This document shows, piece after piece, positions 15,694 through 24,289 of a DNA stretch of 64,000 nt. Below the pieces are notes generated by a model. It was not told where the DNA came from and searched no databases. It saw only the letters and a program-made list of their open reading frames with translations. This DNA comes from Dictyobacter formicarum (GTDB lineage: Bacteria > Chloroflexota > Ktedonobacteria > Ktedonobacterales > Ktedonobacteraceae): NCBI RefSeq assembly GCF_016587435.1, contig NZ_BNJJ01000012.1, positions 62,001 through 126,000 on the forward strand, read 5' to 3'. Made by a program: the position numbers and the translations under genes. Position 1 is the stretch's first letter. Each line of letters begins with the position of its first letter.

Positions 15694-15794
15694 TGTCTCA
15701 TTCGAATAGTATTTCTATTAAACTCATTTTAATTGTTACATTTTTACAGTTATTTATGCCATTCACCTCACTTTATTCAAAGGAGAAGTATAGC

Positions 15795-17348
15795 GTGACG
15801 ATTAAAATTGCGATGGTTGGTGCTGGATCGATTGGTTTCACGCGCACACTGTTGCGCGATATTCTGGCCGTGCCAGAACTGGCGGACACGACATTCGCCT
15901 TCACCGATATATCCGAGCAGAATCTTGAGATGGTCAGGCAGCTCTGTGAGCGTGAGATCGTAGCCAGTAAGCTACCAGCAAAGATTGTGACGACCACGGA
16001 CCGGCGTGCAGCCATTGCTGAGAGCGATTATGTTATCAGCACTATCCGGCAGGGTGGCCTGGCAGCCTTTCAGTCAGACATCGATATACCACTGAAATAT
16101 GGTGTTGATCAGTGCGTCGGCGATACATTGTGCGCCGGGGGCCTGATGTATGCGCAGCGCACCATTCCAGCGCTACTAGATTTTTGCACAGATATTCGCG
16201 AGGTCGCCAAACCAGGGGCATTGTTCCTCAATTATTCCAATCCGATGGCCATGAATGTCTGGGCCTGTAATCAGTATGGTGGCGTGAAGACCATTGGCCT
16301 CTGCCATGGTGTTCAGGGTGCGCACTGGCAGATTACACAGTGTATCGAACTGTGGGCACACAAAGAGGGTCTGCTCAAAGAGGATGAGCATCTGCACCGG
16401 CGCGATGTCGATGTAATTGCAGCTGGCATCAACCATCAGACCTGGTTTGTTAAGGTACAATGGCGCGGCATGGATATGTTGCCACGGCTACTGGAGCTAT
16501 TTGAGGCCCATCCAAAATTTCCACAAACAGAGAAGGTACGCATCGACGTTCTGCGCCGCTTTGGCTACTACAGCACAGAATCGAACGGCCACTTGAGCGA
16601 ATACTTGCCCTGGTATCGTAAACGCGTGAATGAAATCCCCCAATGGATTGATCTCTCCAGCTGGATTAATGGCGAGACGGGCGGCTATCTACGAGTCTGT
16701 ACAGAAGGACGCAACTGGTTCGAGACAGATTTTCCGAACTGGCTAAAAGAAGATCCCCAGCCTATCACAGCGGCAAGGCGCAGTGAAGAACATGGCTCGT
16801 ACATCATCGAGGCACTGGAGACCGGCCGGATCTATCGTGGCCACTTCAATATCGTCAATCAGAATCACATCACCAATCTGCCCAACGGCTGCGTGATCGA
16901 GATTCCTGGCTATGTCGACAAAAATGGCATCAATATGCCGGTGGTTGGAGATCTGCCTCTAGCCTGTGCGGCCACCTGTTCCGCCAGCGTGCGCGTACAA
17001 CAAATGGGCATGGAGGCTGCGGTACATGGCGATGTCACCTTGCTCAAGCAGGCGATGCTGCATGATCCCCTGGTAGGGGCCGTCTGCAATCCCGAGGAGG
17101 TCTGGCAATTAACCGATGAAATGCTGGTCGCGCAGGCGCAATGGCTACCACAGTACCAGGCGGCTATTCCCCAGGCTCAGGCTCGTCTAGAAGCAGCGGT
17201 ACAAAACGGCACCCGTGTAAAAACTGTTGAGACCGAGGGTGCTGCTCGCCTGCACGTTAAAACTGTTGAAGAGATGGCCAGCAACCGGGCAGAAGCGCAG
17301 GCCAACGCCAGCGCAACCGACAAAGGAAAAATGACAAAGATCTCATAA
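15795..17348 (+). CDS. Glycoside hydrolase family 4, MelA-type alpha-galactosidase/alpha-glucosidase
   Basis: 517 residues. Start GTG 15795 with AAGGAGAAG just upstream; the longer frame adds an unlikely 52 residues. N-terminal NAD-binding Rossmann fold IAMVGAGSIGFTRTLLRDIL, then the family motifs NYSNPMAMNVWA, GLCHGVQGAHW (Cys and His coordinate the Mn ion) and ESNGHLSEYLPWYRK, as in MelA. GH4 enzymes hydrolyse alpha- (or 6-phospho-) glycosides by an NAD- and Mn-dependent oxidation-elimination route in the cytoplasm. It is divergent from the broken LacI-type gene, so loss of that repressor may leave it constitutive. The Ala-rich C-terminal tail makes it somewhat longer than MelA. Substrate not determined. 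Confidence 0.85.
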   Translation: MTIKIAMVGAGSIGFTRTLLRDILAVPELADTTFAFTDISEQNLEMVRQLCEREIVASKLPAKIVTTTDRRAAIAESDYVISTIRQGGLAAFQSDIDIPLKYGVDQCVGDTLCAGGLMYAQRTIPALLDFCTDIREVAKPGALFLNYSNPMAMNVWACNQYGGVKTIGLCHGVQGAHWQITQCIELWAHKEGLLKEDEHLHRRDVDVIAAGINHQTWFVKVQWRGMDMLPRLLELFEAHPKFPQTEKVRIDVLRRFGYYSTESNGHLSEYLPWYRKRVNEIPQWIDLSSWINGETGGYLRVCTEGRNWFETDFPNWLKEDPQPITAARRSEEHGSYIIEALETGRIYRGHFNIVNQNHITNLPNGCVIEIPGYVDKNGINMPVVGDLPLACAATCSASVRVQQMGMEAAVHGDVTLLKQAMLHDPLVGAVCNPEEVWQLTDEMLVAQAQWLPQYQAAIPQAQARLEAAVQNGTRVKTVETEGAARLHVKTVEEMASNRAEAQANASATDKGKMTKIS

Positions 17349-17400
17349 TACCCATTTGCTGAAGGATAGGGAAGGAACCCGCCTTTTTCTTTGACCCCGC

Positions 17401-17436
17401 GATGGCGCATATATCGATGAAGATATATGCGCCATC
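17401..17436. terminator. Hairpin between convergent GH4 and PadR genes
   Basis: A 15-bp perfect stem (17401-17415 with 17422-17436) and 6-nt loop, downstream of both flanking genes. There is no clear T run, so it may be a weak bidirectional terminator or an mRNA 3'-end stabiliser. Confidence 0.55.
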
Positions 17437-17559
17437 TCGTTGTCTGGGACAGCGTAGCAGGAAGAGAAACGCCGCGACATATCTGAAATGGCAATCCCAT
17501 TAGATATGCCGCAATCCGAATGATGGCTCGTACTATCAATGACCAGGAATATAGCTCGC

Positions 17560-18354
17560 TCATAAGCGATCATTATCGGTAGTGGTATCCTCGCCAGCCA
17601 GAATCAGGTACAGCTGGCGGCGAGTATTGCTGAGCAATTCGCGGGCAGCAGCCAACTGTGTAGCGGTTCCTTCCTGTGCTACTGTTCTAACCGCTTTGCC
17701 AACCTGGTGGAAAAGATCGTGTAGCTCCACCTGATTGCTATCGACGGTATCGCTAACCGCTTTCCAGACGCTAGAGAGCTCATCTTTATGCTCCGCCACA
17801 TAAGCCTGTCCGGCGTCAGTCAATTTGAAGACGCGACGGCCTTCCTGCTCTTCAGAGCGCACCAGGCCTTCATCTTCAAGCATTTGCAGGGCTGGATAAA
17901 CGGAGCCAGGACTGGGTTGCCAGATTCCTCCACTACGCTCACCAACCTGCTGAATAATCTGATAACCATGCGATGGCTGCTCAGCCAGCAGCAACAGGGT
18001 TGCCGCCCGAACATCACCGCGACCGATGCGAGGGCCACCACGCTCACCGCGACGCCCACGAGGTCCATGGTGATGGTGCTCTGGTCCAAAAGGTCCTTCA
18101 TCACGCGCTCCTCGACGCTCGCGCGGTCCCAATTCTCCAAAACCTTCGCCGCGAAATCCACGGTGACCGCGATGCTCATGACGCTCAAACTCAGCCTTAT
18201 GCTCTCTGCGACCTTCGCGGTGACCACGATGCTCAAATTCTCCAGGACCTTCTCCGCGAGGATCACCATACTCCCGCGACATATGCATAGCCCGTGGATG
18301 CATACTTCTTGAGGGACCAAACCAGGGTCCCTGACCCATTTCAAAAGTTCTCAT
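17560..18354 (-). CDS. PadR-family regulator with a long His/Arg/Gly/Glu-rich N terminus
   Basis: 264 residues. Residues of about 112-190 form the PadR winged helix (RAATLLLLAEQPSHGYQIIQ, PSPGSVYPALQMLEDEGLV, then the wing and FKLTDAG). The C-terminal helix bundle would be for dimerisation. Residues 1-110 are low complexity, with repeated EHRGHR-, HHHHGPRGRRGERGGPR-type blocks, which normal PadR proteins lack. The acidic-basic-His composition could bind metal or nucleic acid. A 24-bp palindrome just upstream of the start suggests autoregulation. The gene stands alone and its ligand is unknown. Confidence 0.85.
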   Translation of the reverse strand: MRTFEMGQGPWFGPSRSMHPRAMHMSREYGDPRGEGPGEFEHRGHREGRREHKAEFERHEHRGHRGFRGEGFGELGPRERRGARDEGPFGPEHHHHGPRGRRGERGGPRIGRGDVRAATLLLLAEQPSHGYQIIQQVGERSGGIWQPSPGSVYPALQMLEDEGLVRSEEQEGRRVFKLTDAGQAYVAEHKDELSSVWKAVSDTVDSNQVELHDLFHQVGKAVRTVAQEGTATQLAAARELLSNTRRQLYLILAGEDTTTDNDRL

Positions 18355-18378
18355 AATTTAACACTCCTCTTGTTTTTT

Positions 18379-18402
18379 ATATCGACGACATGTTGTCGAT
18401 AT
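18379..18402. promoter_or_regulatory. Putative PadR operator
   Basis: ATATCGACGACA followed by TGTTGTCGATAT, a 12+12 palindrome with one mismatched pair, 25-48 bp upstream of the PadR start. It contains the ACA/TGT half-site spacing typical of PadR boxes. Confidence 0.6.
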
Positions 18403-18450
18403 ATCTATAATATATCGGTGAAATACATTTGTCAAGGTTTTTACCAGGAA

Positions 18451-18501
18451 AAATAAATATCTGGCAACATAGAAAAGTATTATGTTGCCAGATATTTATT
18501 T
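18451..18501 (-). terminator. Terminator of the LysR gene
   Basis: A 21-bp perfect stem (18451-18471 with 18481-18501) and 9-nt loop, followed on the minus strand by a T run. It lies 27 bp past the LysR stop. Confidence 0.75.
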
Positions 18502-18527
18502 GCTTGCTGAAAACAAGAGGAGGTCTA

Positions 18528-19439
18528 TCAGGCATGAGTATGAATAGCGGTCGGCTTATACATGCATTCACGCGTGACCGTCAAAAAGGCATTGAGGGCT
18601 GGCGAGAGCCACTTTTCCTTATGCCAAAGAATCTGGGTGTGAACGTGAAAGTTGTGTTCAGGCCAGTTCAGGGCAACCAATCGCCCTTGAGCAATTTCTT
18701 GCGCCACAGTCACCTCAGGCAAGAACGCAACACCCATTGAGGCCATCACACACTGCTTGATAGCTTCAACACTGGTGAATTCCAGGTGGGTAGTAGGATG
18801 TACCCCTTCTTCGTTTAGAGCGCGCTCAAAAAAAACACGATAGCTGCACCCTGCCTCTGTCAGCAAGAACGACTCTCCATCCAGGTCTTGTGCCTGGATG
18901 GAAGGCAATTGTGCCAGCTCATGATCAGGGGCAACCAGAATCAACAGAGGTTCGGACACCAGTTGCTCAACCATCAATGCAGTCGAGCGTTGAGGCCCAT
19001 CAATCACAAATGCAACATCCACCACACCATCGCTGACACTGCGACGCAGATCCTCATAAGGAGATGGCTTGAAGATCACTTTCACCTGCGGAAAGCGATC
19101 ACGAAACAGGCGCAAAAGCGCAGGCAAACGATAGATACAGAGCGTCTCAGGCGCACTGATGGTCAGTGATCCACTGGGCACATCATCATCAGTGACTGCT
19201 TCACGCGCCTCTTCAGATAGATCCAGAATCTTCTCCACATAAGGCAAGAAGCGCTTCCCAGCATCGGTCAGCGCAATACGTTTACCCAGGCGATCAAACA
19301 GGCGCACACCTAATTCCTCTTCCAGTGTCTGTATCTGAGCCGTCACACTGGATTGCACATAATTAAGGGACTGAGCCGTCCGACTGAAACTCAAAGTTGC
19401 CGCAACCATACGAAAAGTAACCAGCTGGCGTAATTCCAT
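18528..19439 (-). CDS. LysR-family transcriptional regulator
   Basis: 303 residues from ATG 19439, with ATAGGAG eight bases upstream. N-terminal HTH ELRQLVTFRMVAATLSFSRT, AQSLNYVQSSVTAQIQTLEE and ELGVRLFDRLGKRIALTDAG; C-terminal substrate-binding domain of the CysB/CbbR kind, starting GSLTISAPETLCIYRLPALL. The effector is unknown. It is divergent from a 41-residue membrane peptide gene, with a T-N11-A inverted repeat between them. By the usual LysR logic it controls that gene and itself. Confidence 0.88.
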   Translation of the reverse strand: MELRQLVTFRMVAATLSFSRTAQSLNYVQSSVTAQIQTLEEELGVRLFDRLGKRIALTDAGKRFLPYVEKILDLSEEAREAVTDDDVPSGSLTISAPETLCIYRLPALLRLFRDRFPQVKVIFKPSPYEDLRRSVSDGVVDVAFVIDGPQRSTALMVEQLVSEPLLILVAPDHELAQLPSIQAQDLDGESFLLTEAGCSYRVFFERALNEEGVHPTTHLEFTSVEAIKQCVMASMGVAFLPEVTVAQEIAQGRLVALNWPEHNFHVHTQILWHKEKWLSPALNAFLTVTRECMYKPTAIHTHA

Positions 19440-19461
19440 AGCGACTCCTATTATCATTTTT

Positions 19462-19480
19462 TTTGATCCATAGCATCAAA
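19462..19480. promoter_or_regulatory. LysR-type T-N11-A operator
   Basis: TTTGAT (19462-19467) and ATCAAA (19475-19480) form an inverted repeat with 7-bp spacing in the LysR/small-gene divergent region, just upstream of the -35 box of the rightward promoter. Confidence 0.55.
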
Positions 19481-19489
19481 AACAATTCC

Positions 19490-19518
19490 TTGACTCGATA
19501 ATAACATAAGACTATACT
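19490..19518 (+). promoter_or_regulatory. Promoter of the 41-residue peptide gene
   Basis: TTGACT (19490-19495), 17-bp spacer, TATACT (19513-19518). Adjacent to the LysR operator. Confidence 0.6.
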
Positions 19519-19594
19519 AAAGACAAGGGTATTAAAGTAGTCATACAGGAATTATAGTTTGATCATTATTCCAAAACAGGTGAAAGGAAAAGCC

Positions 19595-19720
19595 ATGGAA
19601 ATCATGTACTTATTGCTCTTTATCATTGTACTGGATATAGCGGCACTGCGCTGGGGTTTCAACAGTCAGGACAACATCGATAGTCCTGAATGGTTAAAGC
19701 GCTTACAGCGTCATCTCTAA
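19595..19720 (+). CDS. 41-residue single-span membrane peptide
   Basis: ATG 19595 has AAAGGAAAAG upstream, and the frame of 41 codons ends TAA 19718-19720. Residues 1-18 (MEIMYLLLFIIVLDIAAL) form a hydrophobic helix. The tail RWGFNSQDNIDSPEWLKRLQ is polar, with a charged helix at the end. The good ribosome site, near-consensus promoter, LysR-type operator and downstream hairpin all argue it is real. The function is unknown; small proteins of this layout often modulate a membrane partner. Confidence 0.7.
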   Translation: MEIMYLLLFIIVLDIAALRWGFNSQDNIDSPEWLKRLQRHL

Positions 19721-19814
19721 TGCCCGCGTTACCACGCTTAGAGAATAAACAGTATGCTTTTTATAGCCCTTCAAAGGCAGATGGTAAAATAGATAGCAGT
19801 GCAGCAATAACAAG

Positions 19815-19866
19815 CGACATCACTACTGGACCATGTTAAGATCCTGGCAGTGATGTCGTTTATTTA
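19815..19866 (+). terminator. Terminator downstream of the 41-residue peptide gene
   Basis: Stem CGACATCACT (19815-19824) with 19849-19858, followed by TTTATTTATG. It may also serve the convergent hydrolase gene. Confidence 0.6.
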
Positions 19867-19889
19867 TGTTAGCCGATCACTTTAATAAT

Positions 19890-20723
19890 TTACTGTTGAT
19901 CTGAATGTGATTGCACATGCTGCAGAAAAGCTTTGACCGCCTGCATAAACGCGGGATAATTATCCCGGCGGATATTATGGCCAGCGCCAGCGACATGAAC
20001 CAATTGTCCTTCCGGCCAATACTGCAAGGCATCCTGCGCTATTTGTGGCGCAACGATAGCACCCAAAGAAGTATCGCCCGTAATCAAAAGCACCGGACAG
20101 CGTACTTCAGCCGCCAGCTCGCGCCAGGATCGCTGCGCAGGTCCCCTCTGTTGGAAAATAGATGGATCGACATCTATCTTTGAATTAACCCATGGCACAT
20201 ACTCTTCTTCATCCCATTGAGGACTCTGAGCTTGCACGTGCGCCAGCATCTCGTCTCTCGTCATCTGCTTTAAATCAGTCAGCCAGGTAGACATTTGTGC
20301 AGACCGTAGCTTATCATCAGTCTTACTTTCAACGCGATCTACCAGCGGAGGATCTTCCAACAAAATAGCGCGCACAAGTTCTGGATAGCGGGCCGCCACC
20401 ACCAGGGCCGTCATGGCGCCCATAGAATGGCCAAGCAAATATGGTCGCGGCAGATGCAGAGCCTGAATCAGACCGGCCACATCGGCCGCCTGATCTTCCT
20501 GGGCTATACCCGTCGCTATTTTAGAGGAATGGCCATGGCCGCGAGCATCGGGCATAATAATTGCGTAATCATTTTCTAACGCATGAGCAATATGGGTCCA
20601 GCACAATCCACTGTCGGCCGCGCCATGTAAAAGCACAAGAGCTGGCTTTTGTGGATCTCCAGCCTGGGTATAATGAATATTAATACCATTAACACTGATA
20701 TTCTCTTCACGCCACTGTGTCAT
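19890..20723 (-). CDS. Alpha/beta-hydrolase
   Basis: 277 residues. Oxyanion segment LVLLHGAADSGLCWTHI, nucleophile elbow GHSMGAM (Ser), acid in the strand VLLITGDTSLG and catalytic His in GAGHNIRRDN: a complete Ser-Asp-His triad of the fold. A short cap domain lies between residues of about 130 and 195. The substrate cannot be read from sequence; esterase, lactonase and haloalkane- or epoxide-type hydrolases share these motifs. The ATG at 20723 follows an AAGGAGGAAAC ribosome site. Monocistronic. Confidence 0.85.
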   Translation of the reverse strand: MTQWREENISVNGINIHYTQAGDPQKPALVLLHGAADSGLCWTHIAHALENDYAIIMPDARGHGHSSKIATGIAQEDQAADVAGLIQALHLPRPYLLGHSMGAMTALVVAARYPELVRAILLEDPPLVDRVESKTDDKLRSAQMSTWLTDLKQMTRDEMLAHVQAQSPQWDEEEYVPWVNSKIDVDPSIFQQRGPAQRSWRELAAEVRCPVLLITGDTSLGAIVAPQIAQDALQYWPEGQLVHVAGAGHNIRRDNYPAFMQAVKAFLQHVQSHSDQQ

Positions 20724-21108
20724 AAAGGTTTCCTCCTTGTTTTCCTTCTATATGCCCACAATTACCGTTCAGTATACCATATTACCCATTTTCTGCTTTA
20801 GAAGCCAGCTCATCTCCACCACTGCAATGCTTATATCTGCACACATCTAACATTTTGCCCACCATTGCAATTGCAATGGTGGGCAAAATGTGCAAATCCT
20901 TGACATATTGCAGTTATTAATACAGAATTAATAGACGTAACAGACAATTTCATGGTAAATTTTATTCTACAAGGCCAAATAGTTTTATAGTATGCTTAGT
21001 ATATTGTGATTTACCATTCACAATTAATATAACACAAGATATAGAAAGCAACAGCGGTAATGCTATAGAACTAATTGCCATGCTCAGTTAACAAATTAAA
21101 GGTGCATT
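20724..21108. other. AT-rich divergent intergenic region
   Basis: No gene. It holds the promoters of the hydrolase (left) and the 179-residue protein (right) and the perfect 42-bp palindrome at 20850-20891. Confidence 0.5.
20850..20891. repeat. 42-bp perfect palindrome without loop
   Basis: ACATTTTGCCCACCATTGCA plus A (20850-20870) is directly followed by its exact complement (20871-20891). It lies in a divergent promoter region, so it may be an operator or a cruciform-forming site rather than a terminator. Confidence 0.7.
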
Positions 21109-21648
21109 GTGGGTAAAGAAAATATAGATGCGAGCCTGGGCCTTGCCTTTAGCCTTGCGCTGTTCGAGAGATATCGAAAAAATGGTTTGTTGCACGCAGA
21201 AGTGCATCATGTACCAGGCATACGTGGACGTTGTAAGGGCTTCTTGCACCTGGTTGAGGGAAAAGTTGTAGCTTGCTATATCGAGGACAGAGAAGGACGT
21301 CGCCACTCATCGAGCAGCGATACTCTCATTAAGGTTGATAGTGAACACGGCCCATTTGAATGGACGCTATCGCCACAACCAGCACAACCTTCCTCAAACC
21401 CAAGAATACCCGTGCCTCCGCGCTCTATACTAAACTCGCCGGTACCTAAGACCATTGCGCCTCTTGACCTTGATAGATTGGAAGGGTGGACATCAAGGCA
21501 CAAGTTAATGCTATCTATTGTCTACGATTTGATTGATGGTACCGCTAACATCGAAGAAATCAAATCCAAATCGCCTCTTCCACCGGCCGTGACCGAAGAG
21601 GCTCTGCGTGTTTTATTAACGATGAAAGCGATAGCAATCTCGGTGTAA
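21109..21648 (+). CDS. DUF4388-like hypothetical protein
   Basis: 179 residues from GTG 21109 (AAAGGTG upstream). Residues 1-60 (ERYRKNGLLHAEVHHVPGIR, then GFLHLVEGKVVACYIED) resemble the small beta domain of the DUF4388/PatA-like group. A Pro/Ser linker follows, then a helical C-terminal domain (KLMLSIVYDLIDGTANIEEI) with a winged-helix-like look. The last 28 codons are duplicated in the DNA just after the stop. Followed 104 bp later by a HAMP-like membrane protein gene on the same strand, probably one operon. Confidence 0.5.
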   Translation: MGKENIDASLGLAFSLALFERYRKNGLLHAEVHHVPGIRGRCKGFLHLVEGKVVACYIEDREGRRHSSSSDTLIKVDSEHGPFEWTLSPQPAQPSSNPRIPVPPRSILNSPVPKTIAPLDLDRLEGWTSRHKLMLSIVYDLIDGTANIEEIKSKSPLPPAVTEEALRVLLTMKAIAISV

Positions 21649-21736
21649 TGATCCAAATCGCCTCTTCCACCGGCCGTGACCGAAGAGGCTCTGCCTGTTT
21701 TATTAGTGATGAAAGTGTCGTAATCTCGGTGTAATG
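21564..21736 (+). repeat. Tandem duplication of the gene's 3' end
   Basis: Two direct copies with an 87-bp period (21564-21650 and 21651-21736). The second copy differs by substitutions and a 1-bp length change and lies after the stop codon, so it is noncoding. Confidence 0.8.
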
Positions 21737-21752
21737 TAGGAGGGAATTCATC

Positions 21753-22898
21753 ATGGCAAATTTTTCATCCCCAGAGACACCCCTACCCAGAAAAGGCTGG
21801 TCACCCACTGAAGTAGCCCAACGAGACATCGTAAAGGGAAATTCAATCGTCAAATGGTGGTATAAAACAACATCTATGTCAGAGGTTGGCCCGGATGCAA
21901 GTTTCGTCAAGCGTGAAACGGTTCGTAAATCGCAGTTGCTCAGTACAGTGCTATTCTACTACATCATCGTGGTAACGGTATTCCTCCCCTGCTGCCTGCT
22001 ACTACCACAACCAGCGATTGTCTGGGCAGACGCAGGATTAGTAGTCTCAGGCATTGGAGCGCTTTTCTTAAATAGAAAGGGACACGCGCTGGTCGCGGCT
22101 TTGACAGTCGTAGTGATGTTTGAATTGATGCTCACCCTTGCACTAGGACTCATCACACCGCTTGACGAGCCGAGTATCCAACTCTACGACCTATATATCA
22201 TGGGTGAACTCCTGGCGGTATCCCTCTTACCAGCTCGCAGCGTGTTCATCTTTGCTATCGCTAACTGTCTCATTATATTAGCCAGCTTGCTGTACCAACC
22301 GCATACAACATTCTTCAATATAGATATGCAAACCCAGTTTATTCCAACCATGATCAGGCCAATCGCGCTACAGTTTATCGTCGCTGGCGTCTCTTATGTG
22401 TGGGTAAAAAGCACCACCAGAGCAATTGCGCGTGCGGACCGTGCGGAAATGGTAGCTACCCTGGAGCATGCGTTAGGAGATCAAAAGAAGGAGTTAGAAA
22501 AGGGTATTGAACAGATTCTGCAGACCCACGTCGCAGTTGCCAATGGTAACTACAACGCACGTGCGCCCATGACGCAGGATAACGCACTCTGGCAGATCGC
22601 CCGGGCGCTCAACACCTTACTTGTCCGGCTACAACGTGCCGCGCTTGCCGAGAAAGAGCTTCAACGTGTAGAACAGGCGGTCTCAGCCTCCGTCCGCGCC
22701 GTCCAGCATGCTGAATTACAGCGCCAGTCTCCTCGCCTCCCCTTTACCCAGACGGCCATTGACCCGCTGATCGCAGTTCTACAGGGCAAGACACTATCCT
22801 ATATGCAATCACCCATATCCCAGAAAAATACAGTACACACCCCATTTTCCGCGGAAAGGATGCCGCTATCGCAACCGGGTCAGACGAGATATCCTTAA
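21753..22898 (+). CDS. Membrane protein with HAMP-like cytoplasmic domain
   Basis: 381 residues. TAGGAGGG lies ten bases before the ATG. A cytoplasmic N terminus of about 60 residues is followed by six hydrophobic segments (residues of about 65-215). Then comes a helical region with a HAMP-like stretch (HVAVANGNYNARAPMTQDNA, LWQIARALNTLLVRLQR) and a coiled coil. There is no kinase, cyclase or methyl-accepting domain after it, so it is a sensor or scaffold without an obvious output domain. The likely partner is the DUF4388-like protein encoded just upstream. Confidence 0.6.
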   Translation: MANFSSPETPLPRKGWSPTEVAQRDIVKGNSIVKWWYKTTSMSEVGPDASFVKRETVRKSQLLSTVLFYYIIVVTVFLPCCLLLPQPAIVWADAGLVVSGIGALFLNRKGHALVAALTVVVMFELMLTLALGLITPLDEPSIQLYDLYIMGELLAVSLLPARSVFIFAIANCLIILASLLYQPHTTFFNIDMQTQFIPTMIRPIALQFIVAGVSYVWVKSTTRAIARADRAEMVATLEHALGDQKKELEKGIEQILQTHVAVANGNYNARAPMTQDNALWQIARALNTLLVRLQRAALAEKELQRVEQAVSASVRAVQHAELQRQSPRLPFTQTAIDPLIAVLQGKTLSYMQSPISQKNTVHTPFSAERMPLSQPGQTRYP

Positions 22899-22938
22899 AG
22901 GCTGCGCTTGCGTGCGCAATAGCTCATAAACACAGCTG

Positions 22939-22991
22939 CTGACCTGAAAATCTTAACCATCCAATCCGAGAGATAAGGCTTTTCAGGTCAG
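22939..22991. terminator. Hairpin between convergent genes
   Basis: CTGACCTGAAAA (22939-22950) pairs with 22980-22991. The right arm overlaps the last codons of the TerC-type gene. Confidence 0.55.
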
Positions 22992-23699
22992 TGGTTGCTG
23001 GCTTTTGCGATCTCGCCTGCGTAAATAGAGATCGGCGCACAGCACGATGGCAATCGCAATCACAGGTACCACAAATTGCAACCATGGATAGCTGTCAAAA
23101 AAATGTTGCAGGCTATCATCACCTAATAAAATATGGGATGCGGTCCAGGCCAGGATCAAGCACGCCACATCCAACAGCCAGGGCAAATGATCCATCAGGT
23201 TAGCAATCAGTGAGCTACCCAGCAACAAAATAGCGATGCTCAACAACAGACCAATCACCAGAAAAACGATATTGCCTTCCGCCAGAGCACCGACCGCCAG
23301 CACATTATCCAGACTCATAGTAGCATCCGCCACCAGAATAGTAGCCAGCGAAGCCCAGATACCATTCGCGCCACGCTGAGTCAATTTTTCCTGCTCCAGT
23401 TGCTTTTCATCATCTGTTTTCCGGGCATCTTTACTGCGATCGGCCAATAAGCGAATGGCAATGATTAACAAAATAATGGCGCCAAAGACTCCCAGGAAGG
23501 GGATTTGCAATAGCATAGTAGCCGCGATGGCAAAAATAATACGCAGAACAATTGCTCCACCACCCCCAAACAGGATTGCCCAGTAACGCTGATGGCGCGG
23601 CAAACCAGCCGCCGCCGCACCGATCACCAGGGCATTATCACCACTCAATACAAGGTCAGACAATACGATACCGCCAATCGCAGTAAACCAATGAAACAT
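22983..23699 (-). CDS. TerC/YjbE-family integral membrane protein
   Basis: 238 residues from ATG 23699, with AAGGAG eight bases upstream; the longer frame extends to 23834. Seven or so membrane helices. The two family signatures with paired acidic residues in the membrane, SDLVLSGDNALVIGAAAAGL and VADATMSLDNVLAVG, are present. YjbE/TerC proteins are linked to manganese or other metal export and tellurium resistance. I looked for a yybP-ykoY manganese riboswitch upstream and saw none. Probably monocistronic. Confidence 0.85.
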   Translation of the reverse strand: MFHWFTAIGGIVLSDLVLSGDNALVIGAAAAGLPRHQRYWAILFGGGGAIVLRIIFAIAATMLLQIPFLGVFGAIILLIIAIRLLADRSKDARKTDDEKQLEQEKLTQRGANGIWASLATILVADATMSLDNVLAVGALAEGNIVFLVIGLLLSIAILLLGSSLIANLMDHLPWLLDVACLILAWTASHILLGDDSLQHFFDSYPWLQFVVPVIAIAIVLCADLYLRRRDRKSQQPLT

Positions 23700-23850
23700 C
23701 CAGCCACTCCTTACATATACGTATACGTAAATACAATTCCCACTTCGTTCCCCAGATAAGCTGATCCTTAAAAGGTAACAAGAAGCCATAACCCACATAA
23801 TATGGGATAAATAGTTAAACGTTAGTAATTTCAAAATATCAAATCAAAAA

Positions 23851-23877
23851 AGGAGTGGCGCAAATTACGCCACTCCT
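23851..23877 (-). terminator. Terminator of the HTH gene
   Basis: Stem AGGAGTGGCG (23851-23860) with 23868-23877, loop CAAATTA, followed on the minus strand by six T. Confidence 0.8.
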
Positions 23878-23899
23878 CTGTATGCAGTCTAACAGTGTA

Positions 23900-24151
23900 C
23901 TAGACGGTTGATGGTGTTCCAGTGTTGAATAACGCATCAAGTGTATGTTTGCGTACACGATATCCACAACGTTTACCACTGTGCGGCAAGGCGACAGCCT
24001 CTAGAGCGCCAGACTTAATCCAGCGACGCACAGTCGTATCATCTACTCGTAAGTGACGGGCAACTTCACGAACCGTGAGCAAATCACCGCCCATTTCAGG
24101 TTCATTCACATTGCGTTCTTCTTTGACATCTGTCTGTTTGTGTCGGGCCAT
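23900..24151 (-). CDS. Small excisionase/MerR-type HTH protein
   Basis: 83 residues from ATG 24151, with AGGAGGTC at the right distance. Residues of about 25-70 form a helix-turn-helix of the HTH_17 type (LLTVREVARHLRVDDTTVRR, then WIKSGALEAV). Such proteins are phage/plasmid excisionases or small regulators. No integrase is adjacent, so a regulatory role is more likely. The open frame continues upstream to 24289, but the ribosome site fixes the start. Confidence 0.75.
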   Translation of the reverse strand: MARHKQTDVKEERNVNEPEMGGDLLTVREVARHLRVDDTTVRRWIKSGALEAVALPHSGKRCGYRVRKHTLDALFNTGTPSTV

Positions 24152-24289
24152 GAGCTGACCTCCTGTATCACTTAACAAATACGCCTCTACTATAGAATAA
24201 AGTGCATGTTTCAACAAGTACATTTCCGCAAATCGAACTGCGCTTCGTAACAATGCAGCAGCCGAAGGTGCTCGAAACGTCAGTCCCAT

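Noticed and set aside
23700..23850. yybP-ykoY manganese riboswitch upstream of the TerC/YjbE gene
   Set aside because: The leader lacks the conserved purine-rich loops of that riboswitch; only a GGGGAACG-type stretch is present.
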